Assembly: GCA_015259125.1 (NCBI GenBank)
Contig: JABZGR010000025.1
Coordinates: forward strand, 1-33,002
From: Alloprevotella tannerae
Lineage (GTDB): Bacteria; Bacteroidota; Bacteroidia; Bacteroidales; Bacteroidaceae
Length of the DNA: 33,002 bases
Direction: 5' to 3'
Position 1 is the stretch's first letter. Every line of letters starts with the position of its first letter. Both the position numbers and the translations under genes were made by a program. Positions 13,956 through 22,000 of the stretch are shown piece by piece. The notes beneath the pieces were generated by a model that worked only from the letters and a program-made list of their open reading frames with translations, ran no database searches and was not told the origin of the DNA.

Positions 13956-15905
13956 TTATTTTACTAATACCTTGAAGGTTGTGCCATCTGAGAGTTTCAC
14001 GATGTTCACGCCCTTTTGCGGCTGACTGATGCGGCGGCCATCGATCGTGTAGCGCGCTACTTCTGTGAGCGTCTGCGTACCTTCGATATCGTGGATGCCT
14101 GCGATCGGCGTTACGTGCGACTTCGCTGCATTCTCAATGCGGCCGTCAGGGGCGATGACCATTGCTACCACGTAGAGTTTGTTCGTCTGAACAGCAGAGA
14201 GCAGTTCCGCATCCGTCGGCATATCGATCGTGAAGGAGTGCTTCAAGGTCTTGCCGGCTTCGAGTGCGTCGATCTGCACTTGGTTCTTGCCGTTGTTGTC
14301 GTAAGAACTGCTGATCGCTACGTCATCGTAGTGCCACTCAAAGAGTTTCGTGCCCTGCGCACCGCCCATGCAGAATTGCGCCATCTCTTCAGGTTGCGTT
14401 TCTCTGCGGCGTGCAGAGTAGTAGTTCATTTGGCGCCAGTTGTCTTTCGGGCAGAAAACCTCATCAGCTACCAAAACATAAGCCAACTTGAAGTTGCCGC
14501 TAACGAGCGGATTGATGTTAGCCGTGGCATAAACGTGGGTTTTTGCATCATCCAAGACGCCGGATACACTCACTTCGATAGCCGAAGTGCGCTCCATTTC
14601 CTCCTGGAAGTCTTTCACAATGCCTTCGCCGGAGCCCTTGAAGGGGTCGATCTGATCGCCGCGATTCAACATACACATCGGTGCGCCGCTCCAAGCTATG
14701 CGCTCATATTTCGAGATAAACATCGGGTCGCTTTGGTTGAAGCGGTGGATGCCAATGCCGATAAAGCGGTCGCCAAAAGTATCGCGAAGCTTCATCATTC
14801 CGGCAATGCCGCGCGGACACCAGCCGCAGCCGGTTCCTGTATTTTCTTCTACGACCACGTTGCGTACAATCTCTTTCTCCAGTACGACAAAAGCACCCTT
14901 AGACGTAGCGTGAGGAGAGCCGTTAGCTTCGCCGTTAACCTTCGTGATGGTTACTTCTACGGGATATTCGCCGCTCTGCATAGGCGCATTGACGGGAATA
15001 TTTAATTGCAATTCCTGACCAAACAATGTGAGCGGCTGCGGCAGATTTACCGTTTGCTCTTTCGATGGTTCGTGGTTACCCACTTTCATTGTAAAGGCTA
15101 AGCTGTTTACCTGCTTCGTGCCGGCCATCGTTGCCGTTACGGGCACGATGGTACGCTTGCCCGGCTTCATATATACCGGATCGAAGTCTTTTGCGTCAAG
15201 TGCGTTTTCAGGAATAGCGCCTTCGCTCAACACTTGAATAGCTGCGCGGCCGAAGCCTTTGTTGGCTGCATCTGCCCAGTTAGGTATGCGGACAGCCGTT
15301 CGCACCCAGAGCGAATTGTCAACGTCTGTGCCGCTGCCGGTCGTCACGATGGGCGAAGCGTTGATCAGATCAGAGAGCGCCTCGATCTCGAAAGTAACGC
15401 CAACGAATACGCCTTCAGCCGGCACTTCAAAGGGTTGCGTAAGAGCGATGTCGTTTGCAATGCCCAGATGTTTTTGATCTTGATCACCGGCTTGCAGTTT
15501 AGTCAGATCGCAAGTGACAGACACGTTAGCCTGCTTTGTATTGGCAGGCGGTTGTCCTGCTGCGTTAGGCTTTGCGAGCCATACGCGAACTTCGGAAACG
15601 TCCTTGAGCGAGCGGAGGAAGAAGCGGATAGCTTGAATCTTCTTGCCGGCCATAAAAGGGTCGTTGCCTTTGATGAAGATTGCTTGCTCTACCGTTTCGG
15701 CAACCTGCGTTCCGATAGCATCACGCTGCATGCCATCGGCGTAATAACCCCACCAAACTTGGTTGGTGCCGGGTTTGATTGTGCCTTTTGTTGTTGGTGT
15801 GAGAACCTTTACAAAAGGAGCGTCCACAGTTGGCTGTAACCATTGCGCTTGAATGCCGCAGAAGCAACTCAGCACAAGAGCCAGTGCGAGTAAAGTCCTT
15901 TTCAT
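13956..15905 (-). CDS. Omp28-related secreted protein with CGWC thioredoxin-like motif and T9SS-type tail
   Basis: A 649-residue protein counted from the ATG at 15905, which opens a clean signal peptide (MKRTLLALALVLSCFCGIQA); the longer frame back to 15983 adds an implausible leader across the promoter. Residues about 25-215 look like a beta-sandwich. A central region of Ig-like strands follows. From about 345 an Omp28-type (PF11551) thioredoxin-like segment starts, with Cys360-Gly-Trp-Cys363-Pro in NTGTGCGWCPRG. The last 30 residues (YTIDGRRISQPQKGVNIV..., basic end) match a type IX secretion sorting tail. Family members are outer-membrane or surface proteins whose CxxC may have redox activity, which is unproven. 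Own promoter and terminator, monocistronic. Confidence 0.85.
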   Translation of the reverse strand: MKRTLLALALVLSCFCGIQAQWLQPTVDAPFVKVLTPTTKGTIKPGTNQVWWGYYADGMQRDAIGTQVAETVEQAIFIKGNDPFMAGKKIQAIRFFLRSLKDVSEVRVWLAKPNAAGQPPANTKQANVSVTCDLTKLQAGDQDQKHLGIANDIALTQPFEVPAEGVFVGVTFEIEALSDLINASPIVTTGSGTDVDNSLWVRTAVRIPNWADAANKGFGRAAIQVLSEGAIPENALDAKDFDPVYMKPGKRTIVPVTATMAGTKQVNSLAFTMKVGNHEPSKEQTVNLPQPLTLFGQELQLNIPVNAPMQSGEYPVEVTITKVNGEANGSPHATSKGAFVVLEKEIVRNVVVEENTGTGCGWCPRGIAGMMKLRDTFGDRFIGIGIHRFNQSDPMFISKYERIAWSGAPMCMLNRGDQIDPFKGSGEGIVKDFQEEMERTSAIEVSVSGVLDDAKTHVYATANINPLVSGNFKLAYVLVADEVFCPKDNWRQMNYYSARRRETQPEEMAQFCMGGAQGTKLFEWHYDDVAISSSYDNNGKNQVQIDALEAGKTLKHSFTIDMPTDAELLSAVQTNKLYVVAMVIAPDGRIENAAKSHVTPIAGIHDIEGTQTLTEVARYTIDGRRISQPQKGVNIVKLSDGTTFKVLVK

Positions 15906-15952
15906 TTTTAGACAATTTAGATTAGAATCAGTTCGAATAACATATTTGCCTC

Positions 15953-15984
15953 GCAAAAATAGGGTGTAATTTTGATTCCGCAAT
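15953..15984 (-). promoter_or_regulatory. Promoter of the Omp28-like gene
   Basis: TATTTTTGC (15953-15961 on the minus strand) matches the -7 element exactly. ATTG at 15981-15984 sits at the -33 position with 19 nt spacing. It lies about 50 bp before the chosen ATG and supports that start. Confidence 0.6.
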
Positions 15985-16108
15985 ACTTTTTTGACGTTAA
16001 AAAAGCATTGCGCCGAGCTTTTAACGTTTTAGGCTCCTCGCCGCCGCGGTCTGTTGCGGTCGATAGTCGTCGCTGCCGCCGCGCAGCAAAAGCGCGGCGG
16101 CGGTGTGT

Positions 16109-16163
16109 AAAAAAACGAGACGGCAACTTCGAGAAGCGTTGCGAGAGCGCTTACGAAATTGCC
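16109..16163 (-). terminator. Terminator of the OmpA-family lipoprotein gene
   Basis: On the minus strand GGCAATTTCG pairs with CGAAGTTGCC, with an inner AAGCG/CGCTT stem, followed by gtctcg and seven T. It begins about 40 bp past the stop codon. Confidence 0.75.
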
Positions 16164-16201
16164 GCCATTCTCTGAATATTGAAAAGAGTGTCGTGCGAAT
16201 T

Positions 16202-17068
16202 TTATTTGTTGTTCTCCGTTTCCGGCGCTTTGTCAATCAAGTCCATAAACTGATCCAACTTCGGCGTGATGATGATCTGCGTGCGGCGGTTGCGCTGCTT
16301 GCCCACTTCCGTATCGTTCGTCGTTACGGGGTTATATTCTCCACGTCCGGCCGCCGTTAAGCGTGCGGGGTTTACGCCATAGTCGTTTTGCAGGGCCTGC
16401 ACAACGCTCGAAGCGCGCAGACACGACAAGTCCCAGTTGTTGCGAATGTTTGTACGCGTAATGGGCACAGGGTCTGTGTTGCCTTCAACCAAGACATCGT
16501 AGTCGCGATAGTCTTTTATGATCTTTGCGATCTTGCTCAGCGTCTCTTTGGCGCGACTATTGATCTCGTAGCTGCCTGATTTGTAGAGCATATTATCGGC
16601 CAGCGAAATGTAGACTACGCCTTTGAGTACCTTAACATCGACTTCCCTTAACTCGTCGTTGCTGAGTGAGCGCGTCAAGTTGTTTGTGAGTACCATATTC
16701 AAAGAGTCCGACTTCGATTTGGCCTCTACCAACTGCTTAATAAACCTATTCGACGCATTAATTTCATCTACCAGTTTGGAGATATTGACGCTTCCCTGCG
16801 AGTTCTGCTGCAGCGATTTGTCGAGTGAGCCTTGTAGGCGTTGATAATCTTTCCTGAGATCGTCTACTCGGCGTTGCTCATCTGAGAGTCGGTTGCGTAG
16901 ATTATTTGAATTTGCGTTGCATTCGGCCAATTGGATACGACCCTCCTCGTTGGCTTGGCGTAGCGCCGCATTCTCGTTTCGTAGTGTTTCCAGTTGTTTT
17001 TTGCTTGCACAGCCCGTTGTCAGGAGCGCTCCACAAAGGAGCAGTGCAAAAATAGATCCTTTGTTCAT
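16202..17068 (-). CDS. OmpA-family lipoprotein with N-terminal coiled coil
   Basis: A 288-residue protein with lipobox LTTG-Cys20, so it is lipid-anchored, probably in the outer membrane. Residues 22-110 are a heptad-rich coiled coil (QLETLRNENAALRQAN...). The OmpA C-terminal peptidoglycan-binding domain (PF00691) covers about 145-270. Key features are the strand VYISLADNMLYKSGSYEIN, VEGNTDPVP, a Cys-Leu-Arg-Ala-Ser helix start, LTAAGRGEYNPV and GKQRNRRTQIII, where the NxxRR arginines contact diaminopimelate in relatives. It likely tethers the outer membrane to the cell wall. The usual SD of SDxTD is replaced by NTD. Single gene between two terminators or gaps. Confidence 0.9.
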   Translation of the reverse strand: MNKGSIFALLLCGALLTTGCASKKQLETLRNENAALRQANEEGRIQLAECNANSNNLRNRLSDEQRRVDDLRKDYQRLQGSLDKSLQQNSQGSVNISKLVDEINASNRFIKQLVEAKSKSDSLNMVLTNNLTRSLSNDELREVDVKVLKGVVYISLADNMLYKSGSYEINSRAKETLSKIAKIIKDYRDYDVLVEGNTDPVPITRTNIRNNWDLSCLRASSVVQALQNDYGVNPARLTAAGRGEYNPVTTNDTEVGKQRNRRTQIIITPKLDQFMDLIDKAPETENNK

Positions 17069-17169
17069 ATCGTTATCATTGGTTTTTTATTGGTTCTTCT
17101 GAGGTATAACGTCTAAAGCAGGGCGAAAGTTACGCAAAAGGTCCGATTTTTCTGTGTTTTTTGAAATGT

Positions 17170-18090
17170 TTAAGGCTTCCACGCGTCGATATTTCTTCTC
17201 AAACCCTCATATTTTGCTCTTTTAACGGCCGATCCTTTGAAAAGGCGGCGGTAAGTTTCTACGTCCAGCGCCTGCCAATCCTCGGTCTTCATTCGGAGCA
17301 ATTCCGCTGAAGGCGCAAAGGCCGCTTCCTCTGATGAGCGCGCAAAGCGGTTCCACGGGCAAACTTCCGCACAACGATCGCAGCCGTAGAAGCAGGTGCC
17401 CATCTGCTCACCCGCCTCTTCGGGTAGCGGTCCGCGATGTTCGATGGTCAGATAAGAAAGACACTTGCGCGCGTCCATGCTGCCGTCTCCGCAGAGTGCG
17501 CCGGCGGGACAGGCGTCGACGCAGGCCCGGCAATTGCCGCAAAGATTGCGCTTCGAACTGTCATAAGCGTCGGCCGGATGCACCAAAATCAGTTCGCCGA
17601 GAAAAAAGTACGACCCCGCACGCGGTATGATCAGTTGGCCGTTGCGACCGGTCCATCCCAAGCCCGCTTTGACCGCCCAATAACGCTCATCGACAGGCGC
17701 TGTATCGACAAAGGCACGGCCGTCTTCATACGGCTTCAGATTTAAGCTTTGCATCAGGGCAAGCAGGCGTTCGCGCACCACGTCATGATAGTCCTTTCCA
17801 TAAGCATAGCGCGCCAAAGGCGGCTTTTCGGGCAAATCAGCCGGCAGATAATTCATCGCCACTACGACAATCGTCTGCGCGCCTTCTACCAATAAGCGCG
17901 GATCCATTCGTTTTTCGATGTTACGTGCCAAGTAATCCATCTCTCCGTGCTTACCCTCGCTTATCCATTTCCTAAAGCGCGCTTCCTGCGTCTGATCCAC
18001 CCGCTCCGCACGCGCCAGTCCACACGCCGAAAAGCCGAGGCGGGCAGCCTCGGCTTTGATCGTTTGCGCTTGAAGTACTCTTTTGTCCAA
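17170..18090 (-). CDS. queG: Epoxyqueuosine reductase QueG
   Basis: A 306-residue cytosolic enzyme that reduces epoxyqueuosine to queuosine in tRNA, the last step of queuosine synthesis, using cobalamin and two 4Fe-4S clusters. It shows the catalytic FVDTAPVDER segment (Asp129) and the GLGWTGRNG motif. The first cluster ligands are Cys184, Cys187, Cys190 and Cys194; the second set is Cys233, Cys237, Cys240 and Cys244 in CFYGCDRCAEVCPWN. It is shorter than the E. coli protein because the C-terminal HEAT-like extension is absent, as is usual in Bacteroidota. A 52-codon ORF ends 8 bp upstream and shares its promoter. Confidence 0.95.
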   Translation of the reverse strand: MDKRVLQAQTIKAEAARLGFSACGLARAERVDQTQEARFRKWISEGKHGEMDYLARNIEKRMDPRLLVEGAQTIVVVAMNYLPADLPEKPPLARYAYGKDYHDVVRERLLALMQSLNLKPYEDGRAFVDTAPVDERYWAVKAGLGWTGRNGQLIIPRAGSYFFLGELILVHPADAYDSSKRNLCGNCRACVDACPAGALCGDGSMDARKCLSYLTIEHRGPLPEEAGEQMGTCFYGCDRCAEVCPWNRFARSSEEAAFAPSAELLRMKTEDWQALDVETYRRLFKGSAVKRAKYEGLRRNIDAWKP

Positions 18091-18098
18091 TGGTTACC

Positions 18099-18257
18099 TT
18101 AATCTTTGTCCAGCATACTGTACCATTCGTCCTTTTCCTGCAAGCGCCGTTTGCGCGCGTATGCTGTGGGGTGAGCCGAAGTATAGAACTCTTGCTCAAA
18201 TTCTTCGCGCTCCGCCGTTTCTCTTAGGCGAAAATCGTCAGAAAAGTCCTGTCCCAT
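18099..18257 (-). CDS. Small 52-residue protein upstream of queG
   Basis: ATG at 18257 to TAA at 18099 encodes a highly charged peptide (MGQDFSDDFRLRETAEREEF..., ending YSMLDKD). It begins about 37 bp after a consensus promoter and ends 8 bp before queG, so the two are almost certainly co-transcribed. Its GC-rich codon use resembles that of queG. No known domain or membrane segment is seen; function unknown. The location and spacing argue that it is real. Confidence 0.6.
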   Translation of the reverse strand: MGQDFSDDFRLRETAEREEFEQEFYTSAHPTAYARKRRLQEKDEWYSMLDKD

Positions 18258-18293
18258 AATACGTAGTCTTTAAATGGTAAGTATTGTATGGAA

Positions 18294-18326
18294 GCAAAGT
18301 TAGGTATTTTCTTGTTTTAAAGCAAG
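18294..18326 (-). promoter_or_regulatory. Promoter of the small ORF-queG operon
   Basis: On the minus strand CTTG (18323-18326), 20 nt, TAACTTTGC (18294-18302): exact -7 element and a one-mismatch -33 element, pointing at the 52-codon ORF. Confidence 0.7.
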
Positions 18327-18883
18327 TTTCCGGGCTTTATTTTCTCGCATTTTTGATATAAATGGTGCTTTAATAGACTTTCAGATACTTTTAACTTATA
18401 ATCGTAGGCAAAAAGCGCGTACGACGGTGATGAAGTAGCGCATAGCGATTGTTTTCGACCGTATAAGCCGCAACTTTCGCCCGCTTGGCTTTTGTTTGGT
18501 GGCAGCAAACGATGGTTTGGCGGGGGCAAACGATGGTTTGGTGGGAGCAAACGATGGTTTGGCGGCAGCAAACGATGGTTTGGCGGCAGCAAACGAAGCG
18601 AAACCGACCTGTTGGCGAAGCATAAGTGCTTCGTGTTGCAACTTATTCGTTGTCAATTCGCTCATAATCAAAAGAAAATAAAAGACTCTTCAATCGGCCT
18701 CGTTCGCTATCGGCCGCTCCGCCTTTTAAGTTGCCGCTTGATGCAGCCGGTTTGCTGCTTTGGAGTCATAACTATGGGTCGTCAGGAAGAAAAATCAAGT
18801 CGCAGTCTGCCGGAAAATCTCATTTTTTACGCTCCAATGGGTGAACTCGTATTATATAATGTGTAGCCCTCATTTTTTTTTTC
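18327..18883. other. Intergenic region between queG and topA
   Basis: Apart from the 21-bp minisatellite at 18498-18596 I see no supported gene. Reading frames crossing the minisatellite stay open on both strands only because the unit is seven codons long, so I do not accept them as genes. Confidence 0.5.
18498..18596. repeat. 21-bp minisatellite, 4.7 copies
   Basis: Units of ggcggcagcaaacgatggtt+t begin at 18498, 18519, 18540, 18561 and 18582; the last is cut short. Differences are confined to the ggc-ggc-agc part; aaacgatggttt is constant. It lies about 400 bp upstream of topA. Confidence 0.9.
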
Positions 18884-18892
18884 TATCTTCGC
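18860..18892 (+). promoter_or_regulatory. Possible topA promoter
   Basis: TATCTTCGC (18884-18892) differs from the -7 consensus by one base. At the -33 position only TGTG is found with 20 nt spacing. It lies 110 bp before the topA start and nothing better is seen. Confidence 0.35.
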
Positions 18893-19001
18893 GGCCGAAA
18901 AGTGAGCATCGGCAGAATCCGCTTGCGCCGTTGTCGCTGCCGGATAGTTTCTTTCGGCAGGTTTTGTCGGAGTAGCGGAAACAAGAAGAGGAATACGTAA
19001 C

Positions 19002-21353
19002 ATGACGGAAAGACAAAAGAACTTGGTGATTGTGGAGTCGCCCGCAAAAGCCAAAACCATTGAGAAATTTTTAGGACAAGACTACAAAGTAATGTCCTCT
19101 TATGGTCATATACGCGACCTGAAGAAGAAAGATTTTGGGGTCGACTTAAAAACGTTTGAGCCTCAGTATGAAATACCCGACGATAAGAAGAAAGTAGTGG
19201 CCGACTTGCGGGCCGCAGCCAAGAAAGCCGAGACTGTATGGCTGGCATCCGATGAAGACCGCGAAGGAGAAGCCATCAGTTGGCACCTCGCGAAAGTCTT
19301 AAAGTTGGACCCCGAGGCCACCAACCGCATCGTCTTTCACGAAATTACGAAGCCGGCGATCCTGTCGGCTATCCAAGCACCGCGCCATATTGACCTGCGG
19401 CTCGTAGATGCGCAGCAAGCTCGCCGCGTCTTAGACCGCCTGGTCGGTTTCAAACTTTCGCCGATTCTGTGGCGCAAGGTGCGTCCCAGCCTTTCAGCCG
19501 GCCGCGTGCAGAGCGTGGCCGTTCGCCTCGTCGTGGAGCGAGAGCGCGAAATTGCAGCCTTTCAGTCGGAGGCTTCTTTCCACGTTTCCGCGCTGTTTAC
19601 CTTGCCCGAGCCGCAAGGTGAATCAGTATTGCTGAAAGCGGAATTGCGCAAAAACTTCAAAACAAAAGCCGAAGCCCAAGCCTATCTTGAGGCTTGCAAG
19701 CAGGCCGCCTTTACGGTGGAGGCCGTAACCAAGACGCCGGCAAAGCGAAAGCCAGCGCCGCCCTTCACCACTTCGACCTTGCAGCAGGAAGCTGCACGCA
19801 AGTTGGGCTATCCCGTGGCGCTGACGATGCGACTTGCGCAGACCTTATACGAAGCCGGACTCATTACTTACATGCGTACCGACTCGATGAACTTGTCGGG
19901 CCTTTGCCTATCGGCTTGTAAGGAGGTCATCAATGCGACGATGGGGCAAGGCTACCACAAGAGCCGACAGTATCATACGAATGCGCTCGGTGCGCAGGAG
20001 GCGCACGAAGCTATTCGCCCGACGGATATGACTGCGCGAGAAATAGCTGGAACAAAGCAAGCACAGCGCTTGTATGAATTGATTTGGAAGCGGACGATCG
20101 CTTGCCAAATGGCTGACGCGGAACTCGAGCGGACGACGATCGAAATCGCCGGCACAGGCTTGGCGGAACCATTTATCGCTACGGGCGAGGTGGTTAAGTT
20201 TGATGGTTTCTTAAAAGTATATCGCGAAAGCAGCAATGAGGATGAAGAGCGCGCAGAGAGCGGCCTGCTGCCCCCAATAGAGAAAGGGGCTACGCTGCAG
20301 CGCTCCGAAATAACGGCCACAGAGCGCTTTACGCAGCATCCGGCCCGCTATAATGAGGCATCGCTGGTGCATAAACTTGAAGAATTGGGCATCGGTCGCC
20401 CGTCGACTTATGCGCCTACGATCTCCACCATACAGCAGCGCGAATATGTGGTAAAGGAGGATCGGCCGGGAAGCAAGCGTAAATATAATGTGCTTGCTTT
20501 GCGCGGCGAAAAATTGTCGGACACGACTAAAACCGAGACTTACGGCGCAGAAAAGAATAAATTGTTCCCGACAGATGTGGGCCTCGTCGTCAATGACTTC
20601 CTCTTGCACGCGTTTCCGGAGATTATGGATTATAACTTCACGGCGAAAGTGGAGAAGGACTTTGACCAAGTGGCCGAAGGAAACGAGGATTGGCAGGAAT
20701 TGCTGCGACGTTTCTATGGTCATTTCGATCCGCAGGTAGAAAAAATCTTGCAGGAAAAAACGGCGCATAAGGCAGGCGAAAGAGAACTGGGCACTGATCC
20801 GACCACAGGACTGCCCATCTGCGTCAAAATAGGGCGCTTCGGCCCGATGGCCCAACTCGGAGCAGCGGGAGAAGAGGAAAAACCGCGCTTCGCACGCCTT
20901 AAACCAGGGCAAAGTATTGAGACAATTACGCTCGAAGAGGCTTTGGATTTGTTCAAACTGCCGCGCACGCTGGGTGATTTTGAAGGCTCAACGGTCGTGG
21001 TCAACGTGGGGCGCTTCGGACCTTATGTGATGCACGAGAAAAAGTATGTTTCCATTCCTAAAGATCAAGATCCGATGACGATTACGCTGGAGGAGGCAGA
21101 AGCCCTGATTGTCGGAAAGCGCAAAGAAGAGGCCGAGCGACACATAAAGTCGTTTGAAGAAGAGCCGGAAATGGAGGTGCTCAAAGGGCGCTTTGGTCCG
21201 TATATCGCCTTCCAAAAGAAAAACTATCGCTTGCCGAAAGCCGTGGCTGAGCGCGCCGCTGAATTGACGCTGGAAGAGTGTCGTAAGATTATCGCAGAAG
21301 AAAATAAGAAACCGGCGCGGGCAACGCGTCGGCGAACCACCAAAAAGACTTGA
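19002..21353 (+). CDS. topA: DNA topoisomerase I (type IA)
   Basis: A 783-residue enzyme that relaxes negative supercoils. The N-terminal TOPRIM domain has Glu12 in IVESPAKAKTIEKFL and Asp84/Asp86 in ASDEDREGEAISWHL. The nucleophile is Tyr290 in LITYMRTDS, followed by the HEAIRPTD motif. From about residue 600 the protein carries repeated GRFGPY/GRFGPM modules (Toprim C-terminal repeats, three copies) in place of Cys4 zinc fingers, as in other Bacteroidota. A basic tail (ARATRRRTTKKT) ends it. The ATG gives MTERQKNLVIVESPAK as expected. aroK starts 16 bp downstream, so they form an operon. Confidence 0.97.
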   Translation: MTERQKNLVIVESPAKAKTIEKFLGQDYKVMSSYGHIRDLKKKDFGVDLKTFEPQYEIPDDKKKVVADLRAAAKKAETVWLASDEDREGEAISWHLAKVLKLDPEATNRIVFHEITKPAILSAIQAPRHIDLRLVDAQQARRVLDRLVGFKLSPILWRKVRPSLSAGRVQSVAVRLVVEREREIAAFQSEASFHVSALFTLPEPQGESVLLKAELRKNFKTKAEAQAYLEACKQAAFTVEAVTKTPAKRKPAPPFTTSTLQQEAARKLGYPVALTMRLAQTLYEAGLITYMRTDSMNLSGLCLSACKEVINATMGQGYHKSRQYHTNALGAQEAHEAIRPTDMTAREIAGTKQAQRLYELIWKRTIACQMADAELERTTIEIAGTGLAEPFIATGEVVKFDGFLKVYRESSNEDEERAESGLLPPIEKGATLQRSEITATERFTQHPARYNEASLVHKLEELGIGRPSTYAPTISTIQQREYVVKEDRPGSKRKYNVLALRGEKLSDTTKTETYGAEKNKLFPTDVGLVVNDFLLHAFPEIMDYNFTAKVEKDFDQVAEGNEDWQELLRRFYGHFDPQVEKILQEKTAHKAGERELGTDPTTGLPICVKIGRFGPMAQLGAAGEEEKPRFARLKPGQSIETITLEEALDLFKLPRTLGDFEGSTVVVNVGRFGPYVMHEKKYVSIPKDQDPMTITLEEAEALIVGKRKEEAERHIKSFEEEPEMEVLKGRFGPYIAFQKKNYRLPKAVAERAAELTLEECRKIIAEENKKPARATRRRTTKKT

Positions 21354-21369
21354 TCAGAAAGACGTCTGT

Positions 21370-21927
21370 ATGAGTAAATGTATCGCCCTCATCGGCTATA
21401 TGTGTGCCGGGAAGACCATCATAGGCCGCGATCTGGCGAAGGCCATAGGACGCCGCTTCTACGATCTCGATTGGTATATCGAAGAACGTTACCACAAGAA
21501 GATCGCAGCGATGTTCGAGGATGAGGGAGAAGCCTACTTTCGCGACATAGAATCGCGTATGCTGCGCGAAGTTGCAGCCTTTGAAGACATTGTTCTCAGT
21601 TGTGGGGGTGGCACGCCTTGCTTTATGGAGAACATGGACTTTATGAACGAGGTAGCAGAAACGATCTACTTGAAGGCCTCTCCGCGCACGTTGTGCGATC
21701 ACGTGAAGATGAGTCGCGGCAGGCGCCCCCTGCTGGAGGGGAAGTCACCCGAAGAACTCGAATCGTACATTGCCGCGCAATTAGAGCAGCGTTCGCCCTT
21801 TTACGAACAGGCGCGACACATTATTAATATAGACGTCTTGGACAGTTTTAGTAAGATTAATTTTGTCGTAAATGAGATACAGCGACGCTTAGCCGCGGCA
21901 GAAACAGCTACCGGCTTCAACGGCTGA
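21370..21927 (+). CDS. aroK: Shikimate kinase
   Basis: A 185-residue enzyme of the shikimate pathway that phosphorylates shikimate with ATP on the way to chorismate. It shows Walker A GYMCAGKT (9-16), shikimate-binding DLDWYIE (Asp34), Arg58 in YFRDIE and the CGGGTP loop (Gly79-Gly81), all at the canonical positions. A lid region follows with SRGRRPLLEG. It starts 16 bp after topA, so it is probably translated from the same message. The gene order topA-aroK-speA is familiar from Bacteroidales. Confidence 0.95.
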   Translation: MSKCIALIGYMCAGKTIIGRDLAKAIGRRFYDLDWYIEERYHKKIAAMFEDEGEAYFRDIESRMLREVAAFEDIVLSCGGGTPCFMENMDFMNEVAETIYLKASPRTLCDHVKMSRGRRPLLEGKSPEELESYIAAQLEQRSPFYEQARHIINIDVLDSFSKINFVVNEIQRRLAAAETATGFNG

Positions 21928-22000
21928 TCGAATAACGCCTTCGCGCGGCACAACGCATATACATAAAGCTAAAAGCAAATATCTACACCGATTGTAGGCA

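Noticed and set aside
14016..15005. 329-codon plus-strand ORF opposite the Omp28-like gene
   Set aside because: No signal peptide or domain, and the opposite strand has a signal peptide, the CGWC motif, a promoter and a terminator.
18396..18866. ORFs on both strands encoding seven-residue repeats (KPSFAAA and related)
   Set aside because: They are open because the 21-bp minisatellite has no stops in most frames. No start context, conserved ends or promoter support them.
20211..20912. 233-codon minus-strand ORF inside topA
   Set aside because: Antisense shadow of a clear topA coding sequence.
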